Source of the DNA: a bacterium endosymbiont of Bathymodiolus sp. 5 South | GTDB lineage: Bacteria > Pseudomonadota > Gammaproteobacteria > PS1 > Pseudothioglobaceae | Assembly: GCF_900128535.1 (NCBI RefSeq) | Contig: NZ_FQTR01000002.1 | Coordinates: 1 to 62,159 of the forward strand | Direction: 5' to 3' | Length of the DNA stretch: 62,159 nt | Part shown: piece after piece, positions 18,876 through 27,701 of the stretch | How the letters are laid out: the number at the start of each line of letters is the position of its first letter | Position numbering within the stretch: the stretch's first letter is position 1 | The notes under the pieces: model-generated | What the model was told of the DNA's origin: nothing | The model's input: only the letters and a program-made list of their open reading frames with translations | Databases searched by the model: none | Made by a program: the position numbers and the translations under genes

Positions 18876-20102
18876 TTATAAAATTTTAAACCTTTTAATA
18901 ACGCCCATTTTACCCAAAAAACTGTTGTTGCTTTTACCGCTGGATTCAGACTCAAAGTCATCAAGACCGAACAACAGCAAACCTAAGGCACAAGCATATT
19001 CTGGACCCAACCATTCATACTTTGCACTAATGAGATCAGTATTAACACGCCCTACTTTGACTTTCTTTTTGTAAAGACTGTGCATTAACTTATCGCAATC
19101 TGTCATTTTTGCACCACCGCCCACTAAAACCAAGCCTGATTTAAGCGAGCGGTATAAATTTTGGTCGTTGAGTTTTGCTCTAATCAACTTAAACAACACT
19201 AAGTAAGACTGCCTAATCACTTCAATAAGCGATTCGTGAGACAAATAATAATAGTTTGAGTCATCTATTTGTTGAAACTTAATAAGTCTGTCAGCGCCCA
19301 ATTTAACTTGCGCCTGCCCATGTTCTATTTTTAAACGCTCTGCTTCTTGAAAAGAAGTATTAAATGCTTCAGAAATGTCTTGAGTTGCCTGTTTTACGCC
19401 AAATTGAAGACTGCCACTATAAAAAATACTGCCCTGCTTAAAGACAGACAAATCCGTCACACCGGAACCAATATCAACCAAACAAACCCCTTTGTCTTTT
19501 TCATCTTGTGTTAAACAAGGCTTGCTACTCGCCATTGAATTTGGCACCATACTAGACGAACCCAAATTACTCCAGTGAATACTATTTTCAACTGCTTCCA
19601 CATGATGATTAGATGCAGTAACAATATGCATGCTAACACCTAAGTTATCTGCTTTTTTTCCAAGGGGTTGATTGATAGGTTCAGGATTTGCATCCAAAGT
19701 ATAGTGGTGTGTTACCTTGTTAATGTCTTGATGATTGTCTGGCATCTTTGTCTTTATTATTGATTCAATAATCTTAACAACCGTATTTAACTCTGAATCC
19801 CTAACTCTGCCAGAAGGCACATGCGTATGAGCACTTTGATTCAATACTTTAAGATTTGGATCTGAAATATTAACACTGACATTTTGAAAATCTGCGCCAT
19901 ACTCCTTAATCACTTCTTTTTTAATCTTTTTAATGACTTTTGCCACTTTTTTAGCATTTTCAACAACACCACGCCGAACACCATCAGAATCGGCTTGCCC
20001 ATAGCCAAAAACCTCCACTCTGTTATTTTTTAACTCCGCAAGCAAAACAACAATCTTACTGCTACCAATATCAACGCTTGCAATGAAATTACTATCAGCC
20101 AT
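18876..20102 (-). CDS. ftsA: Cell division protein FtsA
   Basis: FtsA is an actin-fold ATPase that tethers FtsZ to the membrane. The 408-residue protein has the N-terminal phosphate-1 motif ([16 protein letters not shown]), the 1C domain (about 85-165), the second phosphate motif [16 protein letters not shown] at about 208-223, and the adenosine motif [14 protein letters not shown]. The C-terminus ends in an amphipathic [12 protein letters not shown] segment suited to membrane binding. Neighbours are dusA upstream (no ftsQ or ddlB) and lpxC downstream (no ftsZ). Its polymer partner must be encoded elsewhere or is lost; the actin core looks intact. Confidence 0.95.
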   Translation of the reverse strand: MADSNFIASVDIGSSKIVVLLAELKNNRVEVFGYGQADSDGVRRGVVENAKKVAKVIKKIKKEVIKEYGADFQNVSVNISDPNLKVLNQSAHTHVPSGRVRDSELNTVVKIIESIIKTKMPDNHQDINKVTHHYTLDANPEPINQPLGKKADNLGVSMHIVTASNHHVEAVENSIHWSNLGSSSMVPNSMASSKPCLTQDEKDKGVCLVDIGSGVTDLSVFKQGSIFYSGSLQFGVKQATQDISEAFNTSFQEAERLKIEHGQAQVKLGADRLIKFQQIDDSNYYYLSHESLIEVIRQSYLVLFKLIRAKLNDQNLYRSLKSGLVLVGGGAKMTDCDKLMHSLYKKKVKVGRVNTDLISAKYEWLGPEYACALGLLLFGLDDFESESSGKSNNSFLGKMGVIKRFKIL

Positions 20103-20105
20103 TTT

Positions 20106-21050
20106 TTAATCCGTAAAGTCCAACCATTGATACAAATGTTCCAATCCAACCACCTTGCCACTAAGCAATTGTCTAAATTTTTTAGCCTTCGGCTGAGCGT
20201 GATATAAACCTAAAATATGTCGAGTCATTGAGCGAATTGGCACCCCTTGGTCATTCTGTTGCTTTATATATTCAATAAAGTCTAATAATACTTGTTCGCG
20301 CGATGGTGCATCTAGCGTTTTATGATAAATTTTATTATCTACTTCACTAAGTAAATACGGCTGGTGATACGCCGCCCTACCCAACATCACACTATCAACG
20401 GATTGTAAGTGCACAGTAGCCTCATCAACACTCATAATACCTCCGTTAATAGCAATAGCAAGATGCGGGAAGTTTTTTTTAATTCTATACACCCAGTCAT
20501 AATTTAGTGGTGGTACGGTTCGATTTTCTTTTGGACTTAATCCTTTTAACCAAGCTTTTCTAGCATGAATCACAAAGTTTTCACAGCCTGCATTTTCTAT
20601 CTGCGTGACAAAGTTTGACAATTGTTCGTAACTTTCCATGTTATCCACGCCAATGCGTGACTTCACACTCACTGGTATATCGCTTGCTTGGCGCATTGCA
20701 TCCACACACTGTGCCACCACCTCAGGGGTTTGCATCAAACACGCGCCAAAACTGCCCGATTGCACCCTATCCGATGGACAACCCACATTGATGTTTACCT
20801 CATCATAACCCCAATCTTGGGCAATCTTAGCGCACTGCGCCATCTCATTTGACTCGCTACCACCTAATTGCAATACCAATGGATGTTCTGCTGCGTCAAA
20901 ATCCAACAGACGATTTTTATCCCCATTAAGAATTGCCTTAGTCGTTACCATTTCACTCCACAGCTGCGTGTCTTTTGACAACAGTCTATGAAAATACCGA
21001 CAATGCCTATCAGTCCAATCCATCATCGGTGCTACTGAGAATTTATGCAT
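20106..21050 (-). CDS. dusA: tRNA-dihydrouridine(20/20a) synthase
   Basis: DusA is an FMN-dependent reductase that forms dihydrouridine in the tRNA D-loop. The 314-residue protein begins with the FMN-barrel segment FSVAPMMDWTDRHCRYFHRL, which is typical of DusA rather than DusB or DusC. The catalytic Cys is in NINVGCPSDRVQSGSFGACL, and FVIHARKAWLKGLSPKENR is the diagnostic DusA block. It lies just upstream of ftsA with a 3 bp gap, an unusual partner. Confidence 0.95.
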   Translation of the reverse strand: MHKFSVAPMMDWTDRHCRYFHRLLSKDTQLWSEMVTTKAILNGDKNRLLDFDAAEHPLVLQLGGSESNEMAQCAKIAQDWGYDEVNINVGCPSDRVQSGSFGACLMQTPEVVAQCVDAMRQASDIPVSVKSRIGVDNMESYEQLSNFVTQIENAGCENFVIHARKAWLKGLSPKENRTVPPLNYDWVYRIKKNFPHLAIAINGGIMSVDEATVHLQSVDSVMLGRAAYHQPYLLSEVDNKIYHKTLDAPSREQVLLDFIEYIKQQNDQGVPIRSMTRHILGLYHAQPKAKKFRQLLSGKVVGLEHLYQWLDFTD

Positions 21051-21062
21051 GAATATACTGGG

Positions 21063-21518
21063 TTATAACAATTCTTTCAAAGTGTCTGCCACAAAAGCCA
21101 CACTTCTTTGCACGACTTGTTGGCGCTCGCCATCAAAATGCTTTTTAATGGTAGTGCACTCACCCGAGATACAAAAGCCAAAACACACAGTACCCACGGG
21201 TTTGTTCTTGGTATCGCCTGTTGGTCCAGCAATACCGGTGATAGACACCCCAATATCAGTATTAGAGTTACGAATAACTCCTTTTACCATTTCCAATGCA
21301 GTTTGTTCGCTAACGGCACCATAGGTATCTAAAGTAGATTTTTTCACACCAAGTAGTTCTACTTTTGCTTGATTGCTATAAGTGATAAAACCTCTATCAA
21401 AGTAATCAGAAGCACCGCTCTCTTGGGTCAGTAATGCAGATAAGTGTCCACCTGTACAAGACTCTGCTACGGCAATGGTCAGTAATTTTTGTTTTAATAA
21501 TTCGGTTAGTTGGCTCAT
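21063..21518 (-). CDS. pncC: CinA-family C-terminal domain protein, nicotinamide-nucleotide amidase
   Basis: The 151-residue protein is the stand-alone CinA C-terminal domain. It has TIAVAESCTGGHLSALLTQ near the N-terminus, the GFITYSNQAKVELLGV block, and SITGIAGPTGDTKNKPVGTV. PncC deamidates NMN to NaMN in pyridine nucleotide recycling. It overlaps the upstream pepN by 4 bp (ATGA), so it is translationally coupled to it. The residue set looks complete. Confidence 0.93.
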   Translation of the reverse strand: MSQLTELLKQKLLTIAVAESCTGGHLSALLTQESGASDYFDRGFITYSNQAKVELLGVKKSTLDTYGAVSEQTALEMVKGVIRNSNTDIGVSITGIAGPTGDTKNKPVGTVCFGFCISGECTTIKKHFDGERQQVVQRSVAFVADTLKELL

Positions 21519-24016
21519 TTAAGTGCAGCTTGAACAATTTCAAAAATATCTTTAGAGAGATTTTTAGTATTGGCAATTCTTTCTAGTTGTTGTTTTTGCA
21601 GCACTTGTAACTCAGGGGTAAAGCGTTTCCAATGATTGTAGGTTGCCACTAGTCTTGCACCAATTTGTGGGTTGCTGGTATTTAGTCTGAGTATCACATC
21701 GGTAAAAAATTCATAACTTGCTTGCTGGTGAAAATTTGTATAGTTGTGAGCAAAACCACCAACCACACTACGCAAACGATTGGGTGTATTAAAAGAGAAT
21801 AACGCATGCTCCATCAATGCTTTAACACCATCAACATCACACACATTACTGGACGCTAAAGCGGAAAAATACTTATCCATGACTTGCGTGTCATCTTTGA
21901 ATTCTTGGTAGAAATCTGCCGATATTTGTTGGCGATACTCATTGTCGCTATTTAACAACAAATTAAATGCACAGAATTTATCACTCATACAATCAGCCTT
22001 ATCGAATTGTGATTTTGCCAATTCCAACTCACCATCTTTTATTAGATAAAATAAACATCTATTTTTTAGTGCTCTTTGCCCAACAGCTGCCGCTGTAAAT
22101 TCATAAGTTTGTTGAGTGTTTAACGATTTATAGATTTCAAGCAGTAACGGTTTAAGTTTAGTGATAATTTTTTGAATGGTAATTTCACGCTTACGATGAA
22201 TATCAAATACATCAATAACCGCTTGATGATTGTGCAAAGCGCGCTCGGACGGTAGCGTTAACAATTCGCAAACCAGTGAGTTGTCTTTGGTGTTTTTAAT
22301 CATGAATTCAATCGCATCAAAAAATGCAACTTCATCTATAGTATCTGCATCCATTATCAAAGATAACCATAGCTTTTGGGCATTGTCCCATTTAACAAAA
22401 CTGTCTTTATCATGCTTAAGCAGAAATATCCTTTGCTCAAAACTCAAATCACACTCCAGTTTGATTGGCGCTGAAAACTCGCGCAACCAAGAAGGTGTTG
22501 GCGCTGATTTTATATTTTCAAAGACAAAACTTTGGGCGTTGTCTTTAATGGTTAACACACCTTTTTCTAATTCATTACCCGCATCATCAAGCAGTGCAAA
22601 TGACAGTGGAAAGAAATGCTTAGATTGTTGTGTAACCGTTACTGTATAGGTGTTTTTGATTGTGTCATACTGCGTTGAAATACTCACCTCAGGTGTGCCA
22701 GATTGTGAATACCAATGTTTAAATTGCGTGAAATCAAACCCGTTAGCATCACTCATGCTACTGATAAAATCATCAATGGTTACTGCTTGAGCGTCATGGC
22801 GCTCAACATATAACTTCATGCCTTTTTGGAAGCCTGCCTCGCCAACAAAGGTGTGAATCATACGAATTACTTCCGCGCCTTTTTCATAAACAGTCAGTGT
22901 GTAGAAATTATTCATTTCAATATAGCTTTCGGGGCGTACAGGATGTGACATTGGCCCTGCATCTTCGGCAAATTGGTATGTGCGCAACATATCTACATCA
23001 TCAATACGCTTAATTGAGCGCGAATGCAGATCAGAGGTGAATTCTTGGTCTCTAAATACCGTCAAACCTTCTTTCAAACTTAGTTGAAACCAGTCTCTAC
23101 AAGTCACACGGTTGCCTGTCCAATTATGGAAATACTCGTGCCCGATAATAGCTTCAATATTAATAAAATCACCATCAGTTGCCGTTTTGTTGTCTGCTAA
23201 TATGCAGGCAGAATTAAACACATTTAAGCCCTTGTTTTCCATGGCACCCATATTGAAATCATCAACCGCCACAATCATATAAATATCTAAATCATATTCA
23301 AGTCCAAAACGCCCCTCGTCCCATTTGAATGCGCGTTTAAGTGCATCCATAGCAAACTGTGTTTTATGTTCATTGTGTGCCTCTACATAAATTTTTAACG
23401 CTACCTCTGTGCCCGATAGTGTTGTGTAAGTGTCTTCTAAAACAGCAAAATCACCTGCCACCAAAGCAAATAAATAACAAGGCTTAGGCGTTGGGTCGTG
23501 CCAAGTTGCCCTGCCATGTAAACATTCAGTCAGATTGCCATTACTCAGCAGCACAGGATACTTATCAAACGCCGCTTCAATATGTGTGGTGAATACACTT
23601 AATACATCGGGACGGTCTAAATAATAAGTGATTTGGCGAAAGCCATGCGCTTCACATTGGGTACAAAAATTGCCACTTGATTGGTACAATCCGTTTAAAC
23701 TGGTGTTGGTTTCTGGGTGGATTTTGGTTTGTATTTCCAAAGTAAAACGCTGCGACATCTCTCTTAGTTGCAAGCCGTCTTCCACTAGAGTGTATTTAGG
23801 TTCAACGCCATCAACCAAGATAGAAATCAATTCTAAATCAATGCCATTTAAAAATAAATTGCCACTTTTATCAGCGCTTAAAGCGTTTTGATAAAAATCA
23901 ATCTTTGATGAGACAATTGTTTCATGCTCGTCTAAACGAAAACTTAACTCAGTTGTATGAATTAAATACGGACTTACTGTGTAGTCTTTGCGATAAATAG
24001 CTTGTGGTTGTGTCAT
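21515..24016 (-). CDS. pepN: Aminopeptidase N (M1 family)
   Basis: PepN is a cytosolic zinc aminopeptidase that trims short peptides. The 833 residues include the exopeptidase motif GAMENKGLNVF at about 255-265 and the zinc motif HEYFHNWTGNR followed by the downstream Glu in KEGLTVFRDQEF. The long C-terminal helical domain is present, and total length is slightly below the 870 of E. coli. It overlaps the PAP2 gene by 4 bp upstream and pncC by 4 bp downstream. Confidence 0.96.
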   Translation of the reverse strand: MTQPQAIYRKDYTVSPYLIHTTELSFRLDEHETIVSSKIDFYQNALSADKSGNLFLNGIDLELISILVDGVEPKYTLVEDGLQLREMSQRFTLEIQTKIHPETNTSLNGLYQSSGNFCTQCEAHGFRQITYYLDRPDVLSVFTTHIEAAFDKYPVLLSNGNLTECLHGRATWHDPTPKPCYLFALVAGDFAVLEDTYTTLSGTEVALKIYVEAHNEHKTQFAMDALKRAFKWDEGRFGLEYDLDIYMIVAVDDFNMGAMENKGLNVFNSACILADNKTATDGDFINIEAIIGHEYFHNWTGNRVTCRDWFQLSLKEGLTVFRDQEFTSDLHSRSIKRIDDVDMLRTYQFAEDAGPMSHPVRPESYIEMNNFYTLTVYEKGAEVIRMIHTFVGEAGFQKGMKLYVERHDAQAVTIDDFISSMSDANGFDFTQFKHWYSQSGTPEVSISTQYDTIKNTYTVTVTQQSKHFFPLSFALLDDAGNELEKGVLTIKDNAQSFVFENIKSAPTPSWLREFSAPIKLECDLSFEQRIFLLKHDKDSFVKWDNAQKLWLSLIMDADTIDEVAFFDAIEFMIKNTKDNSLVCELLTLPSERALHNHQAVIDVFDIHRKREITIQKIITKLKPLLLEIYKSLNTQQTYEFTAAAVGQRALKNRCLFYLIKDGELELAKSQFDKADCMSDKFCAFNLLLNSDNEYRQQISADFYQEFKDDTQVMDKYFSALASSNVCDVDGVKALMEHALFSFNTPNRLRSVVGGFAHNYTNFHQQASYEFFTDVILRLNTSNPQIGARLVATYNHWKRFTPELQVLQKQQLERIANTKNLSKDIFEIVQAALK

Positions 24017-24741
24017 TTTCTTAAAATCCTATTGGTAATTTTGTTGAGTATTTTTTGTGGTGTATTTAGCAGTGGCGTGTATAAACCAAATGCTAATGCT
24101 GTTAGGGCTGTGCTTATTCCACCAACCATAATATCGCTCATCCAATGTGCGCCCGCCATTAGTCTTGGCATTACAAACAACACCACAACGAATAATATCC
24201 ACGGAGTCCATTTGTTACGCACAAAGAATAGACAGTAACCCAGCCAAGTAAACAAGACAGCAGCGTGATCACCTGGAAAACTGTCGCCAGAATAGTCTTT
24301 TAAACCAAAATCGGGATATATTGATGATAAGCGTACTGCCTCACCAATCAACATCGTTGGGCTGGCTCTGTTTAAATGATTATAGTCAACATAAAAATCC
24401 AGTAACTCACGCACAAACAACATCACAACGCCTAATAAAGCAAAACCAATCAATCCAACCAATCTGTCTTTACTCTCAAAAATCACACCTTTGGCATAGA
24501 AAAACCACAAAATAATAAAAAATGGAATCAAATCTGCAATGCGCATACTCAACACCGCCCAGAACCAACTCCATACGCCTCCTAACTCATTTAATAAAGG
24601 ATTGGTTGCATCAAATACCCATCGGTCTAACCAATCCCAATACTCTCTGGTCGCACCATAACTCCAACTAGAAACTAACAACAAAGAAATAATATTGAGT
24701 GTGACAAAAGTGCTAAACCTAAAAGAAAATATATTATTCAT
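24013..24741 (-). CDS. PAP2-family membrane phosphatase
   Basis: The 242-residue protein has about six hydrophobic segments and the three PAP2 motifs in order: FVRELLDF-like motif 1, SFPGDHAAVLFTWLGY (motif 2 with the conserved His), and RLMAGAHWMSDIMVGG (motif 3 with catalytic His and Asp). Members hydrolyse lipid pyrophosphates such as undecaprenyl-PP, phosphatidylglycerol phosphate, or remove lipid A phosphates. It overlaps uppP by 4 bp, so lipid-carrier phosphate recycling or lipid A modification is a sensible guess. Substrate not determined. Confidence 0.88.
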   Translation of the reverse strand: MNNIFSFRFSTFVTLNIISLLLVSSWSYGATREYWDWLDRWVFDATNPLLNELGGVWSWFWAVLSMRIADLIPFFIILWFFYAKGVIFESKDRLVGLIGFALLGVVMLFVRELLDFYVDYNHLNRASPTMLIGEAVRLSSIYPDFGLKDYSGDSFPGDHAAVLFTWLGYCLFFVRNKWTPWILFVVVLFVMPRLMAGAHWMSDIMVGGISTALTALAFGLYTPLLNTPQKILNKITNRILRK

Positions 24742-25532
24742 AACATTAACAAAGATATCCCTAAAAATAAACGATAAACCACAAATGGCATCATACTCAT
24801 TGTATTTAACGCTCTAATGAAAAAAATGATGGTCAAATACGCACTGATACCAGAGACCACAAAACCCACCACTAATAAAGTTAAATCAACCATTTGTTGC
24901 TGTTGATAAATACCAATGAGTATCAACAAAACAGAAAGTGTAATAACTGGAATAGACAATAAAAAGGCAAATTGAATGGTTGCTTTTTTTGAAAGCCCTA
25001 TCAGCAGTCCTGCAGTAATGGTAACACCCGAGCGCGAAACACCCGGTACCAGTGCCAATGTCTGCATCACACCAATAAAAACAATATCCTTCCAAGCTAA
25101 TATTTCTCTAGCGTGTGGACGCCTAGTGTCCAGTAAAACGGCAATACCTAACAAAACACCAAATACAAGGGTCGTGTAGGTAATAATTTCAATAGAACGC
25201 AAGTCATTGGCAATAAAATCTTTAAACAGAAACCCAAAAATACCCACAGGAATCGTGCCCAATAAGACACCCCAAGCCAATTTTGACTCACCGATGGTTT
25301 TTCTCTCAACAATACAGAGGTAAAAATCACTCAATAATTGAGAGATTATATGCTTGTAATAATAAACAACAGCAACCAATGTGCCCATATGCACCACTAC
25401 ATCAAACGCCAATCCTTGATCAGTCCAACCACTTAACTTGGGCACTAAGATCAAATGTGCAGAAGAGGATATCGGTAAAAACTCACTAATCCCCTGTATT
25501 AACGCTAAAACAATTGTTTGAATAAAGTCCAT
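24738..25532 (-). CDS. uppP: Undecaprenyl-diphosphatase (BacA/UppP)
   Basis: UppP recycles the undecaprenyl carrier for peptidoglycan and O-antigen. The 264-residue protein has the family N-terminus with two key blocks, LIQGISEFLPISSSAHLIL at about 12-30 and the second motif VPGVSRSGVTITAGLLIG at about 163-180. Eight hydrophobic helices are visible. It is co-directional with the PAP2 gene (4 bp overlap) and follows the MidA-like gene by 6 bp. Confidence 0.97.
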   Translation of the reverse strand: MDFIQTIVLALIQGISEFLPISSSAHLILVPKLSGWTDQGLAFDVVVHMGTLVAVVYYYKHIISQLLSDFYLCIVERKTIGESKLAWGVLLGTIPVGIFGFLFKDFIANDLRSIEIITYTTLVFGVLLGIAVLLDTRRPHAREILAWKDIVFIGVMQTLALVPGVSRSGVTITAGLLIGLSKKATIQFAFLLSIPVITLSVLLILIGIYQQQQMVDLTLLVVGFVVSGISAYLTIIFFIRALNTMSMMPFVVYRLFLGISLLML

Positions 25533-25538
25533 TGCTTT

Positions 25539-26660
25539 TTATAGTTTATAAGTTAAGTCTTGCTCTTTAAAGCCTTTTAATTTTACTTGCGTATTTTTAC
25601 TTAATGCCAATACTTTAAAACTCTCCCCCATTGCATTTGGCAATACCAATTGTTTGATTTGTTGTGCCAAATTGCTGCGTTTGTTTTCGTTTTTTTCATT
25701 TAGAAAATATTCATCAATACCCAAAGAAATTAAAAATAGTGCCTGTGTAGCGTAACCAGAAAGTGTAAAACCACACTCAAACGCTTGCTCAGCAATATCA
25801 GAAAAATTAACCGAGGTGGTAATATCCTGCTCACCGATATGCTCAAATGGATTGTCACTTGCCTTGTGTTGATAATAACACCTTAATGTGCCTTCATTGC
25901 GCTGAGGGTGGAAATACTCATCTCGTCCCATGCCATAATCAATGAGTAATACCACGCCCTTGTTCATTATCTCGCTTAGACTTTCAATCCACGCCCTTGC
26001 TCTTTCATTAACTTCGGTGGTATAGCCCTGTGAAACTTCAACAGGTACAGATATTTTATCATTAACATAAAGGTGTTCTAGCACTTGCCAGACCAATTTA
26101 TCATCTTGACAGTCCACCCCTAATTCTTTAAAGCCATTGGTTTGATTAATCAGTCGTTTCGCCGGCATAGCATCCAACACCTCATTGGCAATCACCACAC
26201 CCGAAAAGTTCCTTGGCAGTCTATTTAACCAAACCACCCTATCCATTAATTCTGGCAGGGTTTTGTTAATCGTGTCTTTTTGTCGTTGCTGTAATTCAGC
26301 GCTTAACTCTAAGATGTAATAGTTTTTTGGTAGTTTCTCCAATCGACCCAATTCAAATAAGATTTGTGCTGCCAATATCCCGCTACCTGCGCCAAATTCT
26401 AAAATACTGTCCCCACTCTCTAACACTTGTGCACACTGCCGAGCAAGGCAAAAGCCAAATAAATCCGAAGTTTCAGGCGCAGTAATAAAATCTCCCTTTT
26501 CGCCGAATTTCTGAGCGCCACCACTATAATAGCCCTTGGCTGGATAATACAATGCCAAATTCATAAATTCATCAAACCCAATAGGCTCAGCTTTTTGTAT
26601 AATAGTGTTTTTGATTATTTGTTCTAAATTCACGAAAGTTATTTTATATGAAAACAGCAC
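25539..26660 (-). CDS. SAM-dependent methyltransferase, MidA/NDUFAF7 family
   Basis: The 373-residue protein matches the MidA (DUF185) family: FMNLALYYPAKGYYSGG near the N-terminus, ITAPETSDLFGFCLA, ILEFGAGSGILAAQIL for SAM binding, and GVVIANEVLDAMPAKRL. The mitochondrial relative methylates an arginine of the complex I subunit NDUFS2; bacterial substrates are less clear. The start is uncertain: ATG 26660 overlaps the divergent folM-like gene by 13 bp, while GTG 26633 (VNLEQIIKN, 364 residues) avoids overlap. Neither has a strong ribosome site. Confidence 0.88.
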   Translation of the reverse strand: MLFSYKITFVNLEQIIKNTIIQKAEPIGFDEFMNLALYYPAKGYYSGGAQKFGEKGDFITAPETSDLFGFCLARQCAQVLESGDSILEFGAGSGILAAQILFELGRLEKLPKNYYILELSAELQQRQKDTINKTLPELMDRVVWLNRLPRNFSGVVIANEVLDAMPAKRLINQTNGFKELGVDCQDDKLVWQVLEHLYVNDKISVPVEVSQGYTTEVNERARAWIESLSEIMNKGVVLLIDYGMGRDEYFHPQRNEGTLRCYYQHKASDNPFEHIGEQDITTSVNFSDIAEQAFECGFTLSGYATQALFLISLGIDEYFLNEKNENKRSNLAQQIKQLVLPNAMGESFKVLALSKNTQVKLKGFKEQDLTYKL

Positions 26661-27367
26661 TCATTACAGGTGGCGCACAACGCATTGGCGCACAAATCAC
26701 CAGAACACTGCACGCACACGACTACAACATCGTTATTCATTATCGAAATTCTAACAAAGAAGCACAAACTTTGGCTGATGAGCTTAATCAACTGCGCGCT
26801 AATTCTGTCACGCTAATTCAAGCAGAACTGTCCGACTTACAAGCGCTAAAAACACTTGCTGATACTATCAAACAATTGGATATATTGGTCAATAATGCCT
26901 CGCTCTTTTACCCAACCTCAATACAAAACGCCAATGAAAATGACTGGAATACCATCATCAATACCAATCTAACAGCGCCTTTTTTTCTATCGCAATCTTT
27001 ATCATCAACTTTATCAAAAAATAAAGGCTGCATTATCAACATTGTTGATATTCATGCCCAACGCCCATTAAAAAACCATGCAATTTATAACATTTCCAAA
27101 GCGGGTCTAGCAATGATGACACAAACCTTAGCAAAGGAACTGGCACCAGAAATTCGTGTTTGTGGCGTTGCACCGGGCTCAATTTTGTGGCCAGAAAACC
27201 AAGCCAAACTCAACGATGCACAAAAAGACAAGATGCTAAATAAAATACCCTTGAACAAACAAGGTAGCCCAGAAGATATTGCTAACACCGTTTTATTTTT
27301 AGCAAACTCACCTTATATCACCGGTCAAATTATCAGCGTTGATGGTGGACGCACATTAAATCAATAG
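26648..27367 (+). CDS. Short-chain dehydrogenase, pteridine reductase / FolM-like
   Basis: The 239-residue SDR has the NADP-binding TGGAQRIG motif at about 7-14 with an Arg that is typical of pteridine reductases, VNNASLF, the catalytic Tyr-Lys in YNISKAG at about 150-156, and the GVAPGSILWPE loop. FolM-like enzymes reduce dihydromonapterin or dihydrofolate. The loop after the active site and the HYRNSNKEA segment fit that subgroup better than FabG. Substrate is inferred. Confidence 0.85.
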   Translation: MKTALITGGAQRIGAQITRTLHAHDYNIVIHYRNSNKEAQTLADELNQLRANSVTLIQAELSDLQALKTLADTIKQLDILVNNASLFYPTSIQNANENDWNTIINTNLTAPFFLSQSLSSTLSKNKGCIINIVDIHAQRPLKNHAIYNISKAGLAMMTQTLAKELAPEIRVCGVAPGSILWPENQAKLNDAQKDKMLNKIPLNKQGSPEDIANTVLFLANSPYITGQIISVDGGRTLNQ

Positions 27368-27374
27368 CTTTTTG

Positions 27375-27383
27375 TGTTATAAT
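27375..27383 (+). promoter_or_regulatory. Extended -10 promoter for rne
   Basis: TGTTATAAT is an exact extended -10 element. Transcription would start near 27390, giving RNase E mRNA a leader of about 310 nt. The -10 begins 8 bp after the upstream gene's stop codon. No clear -35 box, as expected for extended -10 promoters. Confidence 0.6.
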
Positions 27384-27389
27384 GTAAAC

Positions 27390-27701
27390 TGCTTAATGCA
27401 GGGGACACAGGAAACGCATTGAACAAAGAATTTTTTTTAAGTTTTGAGTGTAATAACAAACATCAAAACAAACTATAAACATTTGGCTTTTTTTTGCCAT
27501 ACATAGAGAATATAATTGTTTATTAGCTTTTAACCAAGACTTATCATTAGCAATAAACCAAAGGGCTGACAACCCCAATATACAACAATTAGAATAAGAT
27601 TTTGAAACATTTACAACTCAAAATAACAATACTAAATTCAACTCAACATGCAAATGTTGAGTCTCTGTGTGTGGAAGGAAGTCTATTATCAGGACTAAAT
27701 T
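27390..27701 (+). promoter_or_regulatory. Long rne 5' untranslated region with GNRA-loop hairpin
   Basis: This 300-bp stretch holds no ORF of its own. It carries a perfect 9-bp hairpin at 27641-27662 (ACTCAACAT, GCAA loop, ATGTTGAGT) and a weaker TGGC/GCCA hairpin with a T loop at about 27483-27500. A Shine-Dalgarno GGAAGGAAG lies upstream of the ATG. In E. coli rne has a 361-nt leader whose hairpins make the mRNA a sensor of RNase E activity. Similar length and a structured 3' portion suggest the same autoregulation, which is inference. Confidence 0.5.
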
